Below are positions 6,621 to 6,653 of a stretch of DNA of 6,653 nt, piece by piece. The notes under the pieces are model-generated. The model was not told the DNA's origin, did no database searches, and worked only from the letters and a program-made list of their open reading frames with translations. Location of the stretch: the NCBI GenBank assembly GCA_024511395.1, contig JANELJ010000125.1:1-6653 (forward strand), read 5' to 3'. This DNA comes from Gammaproteobacteria bacterium. GTDB lineage: Bacteria; Pseudomonadota; Gammaproteobacteria; GRL18. Position 1 is the stretch's first letter, and every line of letters begins with the position of its first letter. The translations under genes and the position numbers were made by a program.

Positions 6621-6653
6621 ATGGAACAGAAACGAACATACAAACAATATTCT
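6621..6653 (+). CDS. Start of putative IS3-family transposase OrfA (first 11 codons)
   Basis: The frame from this ATG reads MEQKRTYKQYS and runs open off the window edge. Short basic/aromatic openings of this kind (K-R-x-Y-x-x-Y-S, normally continuing into P/KEFK) are typical of IS3-family OrfA proteins, which carry an N-terminal helix-turn-helix that binds the element's ends. OrfA is usually followed by OrfB, the DDE integrase-like part, joined by programmed -1 frameshifting; none of that is visible here. No strong Shine-Dalgarno is present. Eleven residues are thin evidence, but the IS-end-like sequence 54 bp upstream fits. Confidence 0.5.
   Translation, partial: MEQKRTYKQYS

Larger units (their letters stand above)
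6567..6653 (+). mobile_element. Left end of a probable IS3-family insertion sequence (partial)
   Basis: TGGAACCGGACACTTTAAT begins about 15 bp after the sppA stop. It has the TG start and GGACA-type interior common in IS3-family terminal inverted repeats. A short palindromic leader and an ORF whose first residues look like IS3 OrfA follow. The exact left boundary is uncertain by several bases because the right end and the target-site duplication lie outside the window. Placement between sppA and the expected next gene suggests an intergenic insertion that spared the sppA coding sequence. Confidence 0.55.

Overview
The window looks like ordinary chromosome from a gammaproteobacterium. It has moderately low GC by eye and AT-rich intergenic DNA. 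Gene order is RNase E (rne) on the minus strand, then divergently rluC, a HAD-family phosphatase and an S49 signal peptide peptidase (sppA) on the plus strand. I recall the same rne / rluC / HAD / sppA order from Pseudomonas and relatives. RNase E and RluC are closest in motif spacing to the gammaproteobacterial proteins I know. A marine Oceanospirillales-type or Endozoicomonas-like host is possible, but that is a guess.

Layout. Positions 1-108 hold no gene and no convincing rne terminator. Positions 109-2943 (minus) are a complete RNase E with a conserved catalytic half and a low-complexity scaffold half of alternating basic and acidic blocks. Positions 2944-3875 are a long (932 bp) AT-rich divergent intergenic region. 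It contains a good extended -10 promoter candidate for rne, a 7+7 bp palindrome just upstream of it, an A-tract/GC/T-tract hairpin, a second plus-strand promoter candidate overlapped by a CCTGTA-N7-TACAGG palindrome, and a doubtful 69-codon ORF. Positions 3876-6552 are rluC, the HAD phosphatase and sppA, tightly spaced (9 and 43 bp gaps) and probably co-transcribed.

Immediately after the sppA stop, from about 6567 to the window edge, an insertion sequence appears to begin. There is a terminal-repeat-like sequence, a palindromic leader and the first 11 codons of what looks like an IS3-family OrfA. In the Pseudomonas arrangement the next genes would be maf, a DUF177 (YceD) gene, rpmF and plsX, so the element probably sits between sppA and the rest of that conserved cluster.

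The genes share RNA and translation themes (RNA turnover by RNase E, 23S rRNA pseudouridylation by RluC) plus membrane quality control (SppA). I do not see a convincing new biological system. The points most worth a second look are the IS junction with its nested palindromes, the unusual RNase E C-terminus, and the long regulatory-looking region between rne and rluC.
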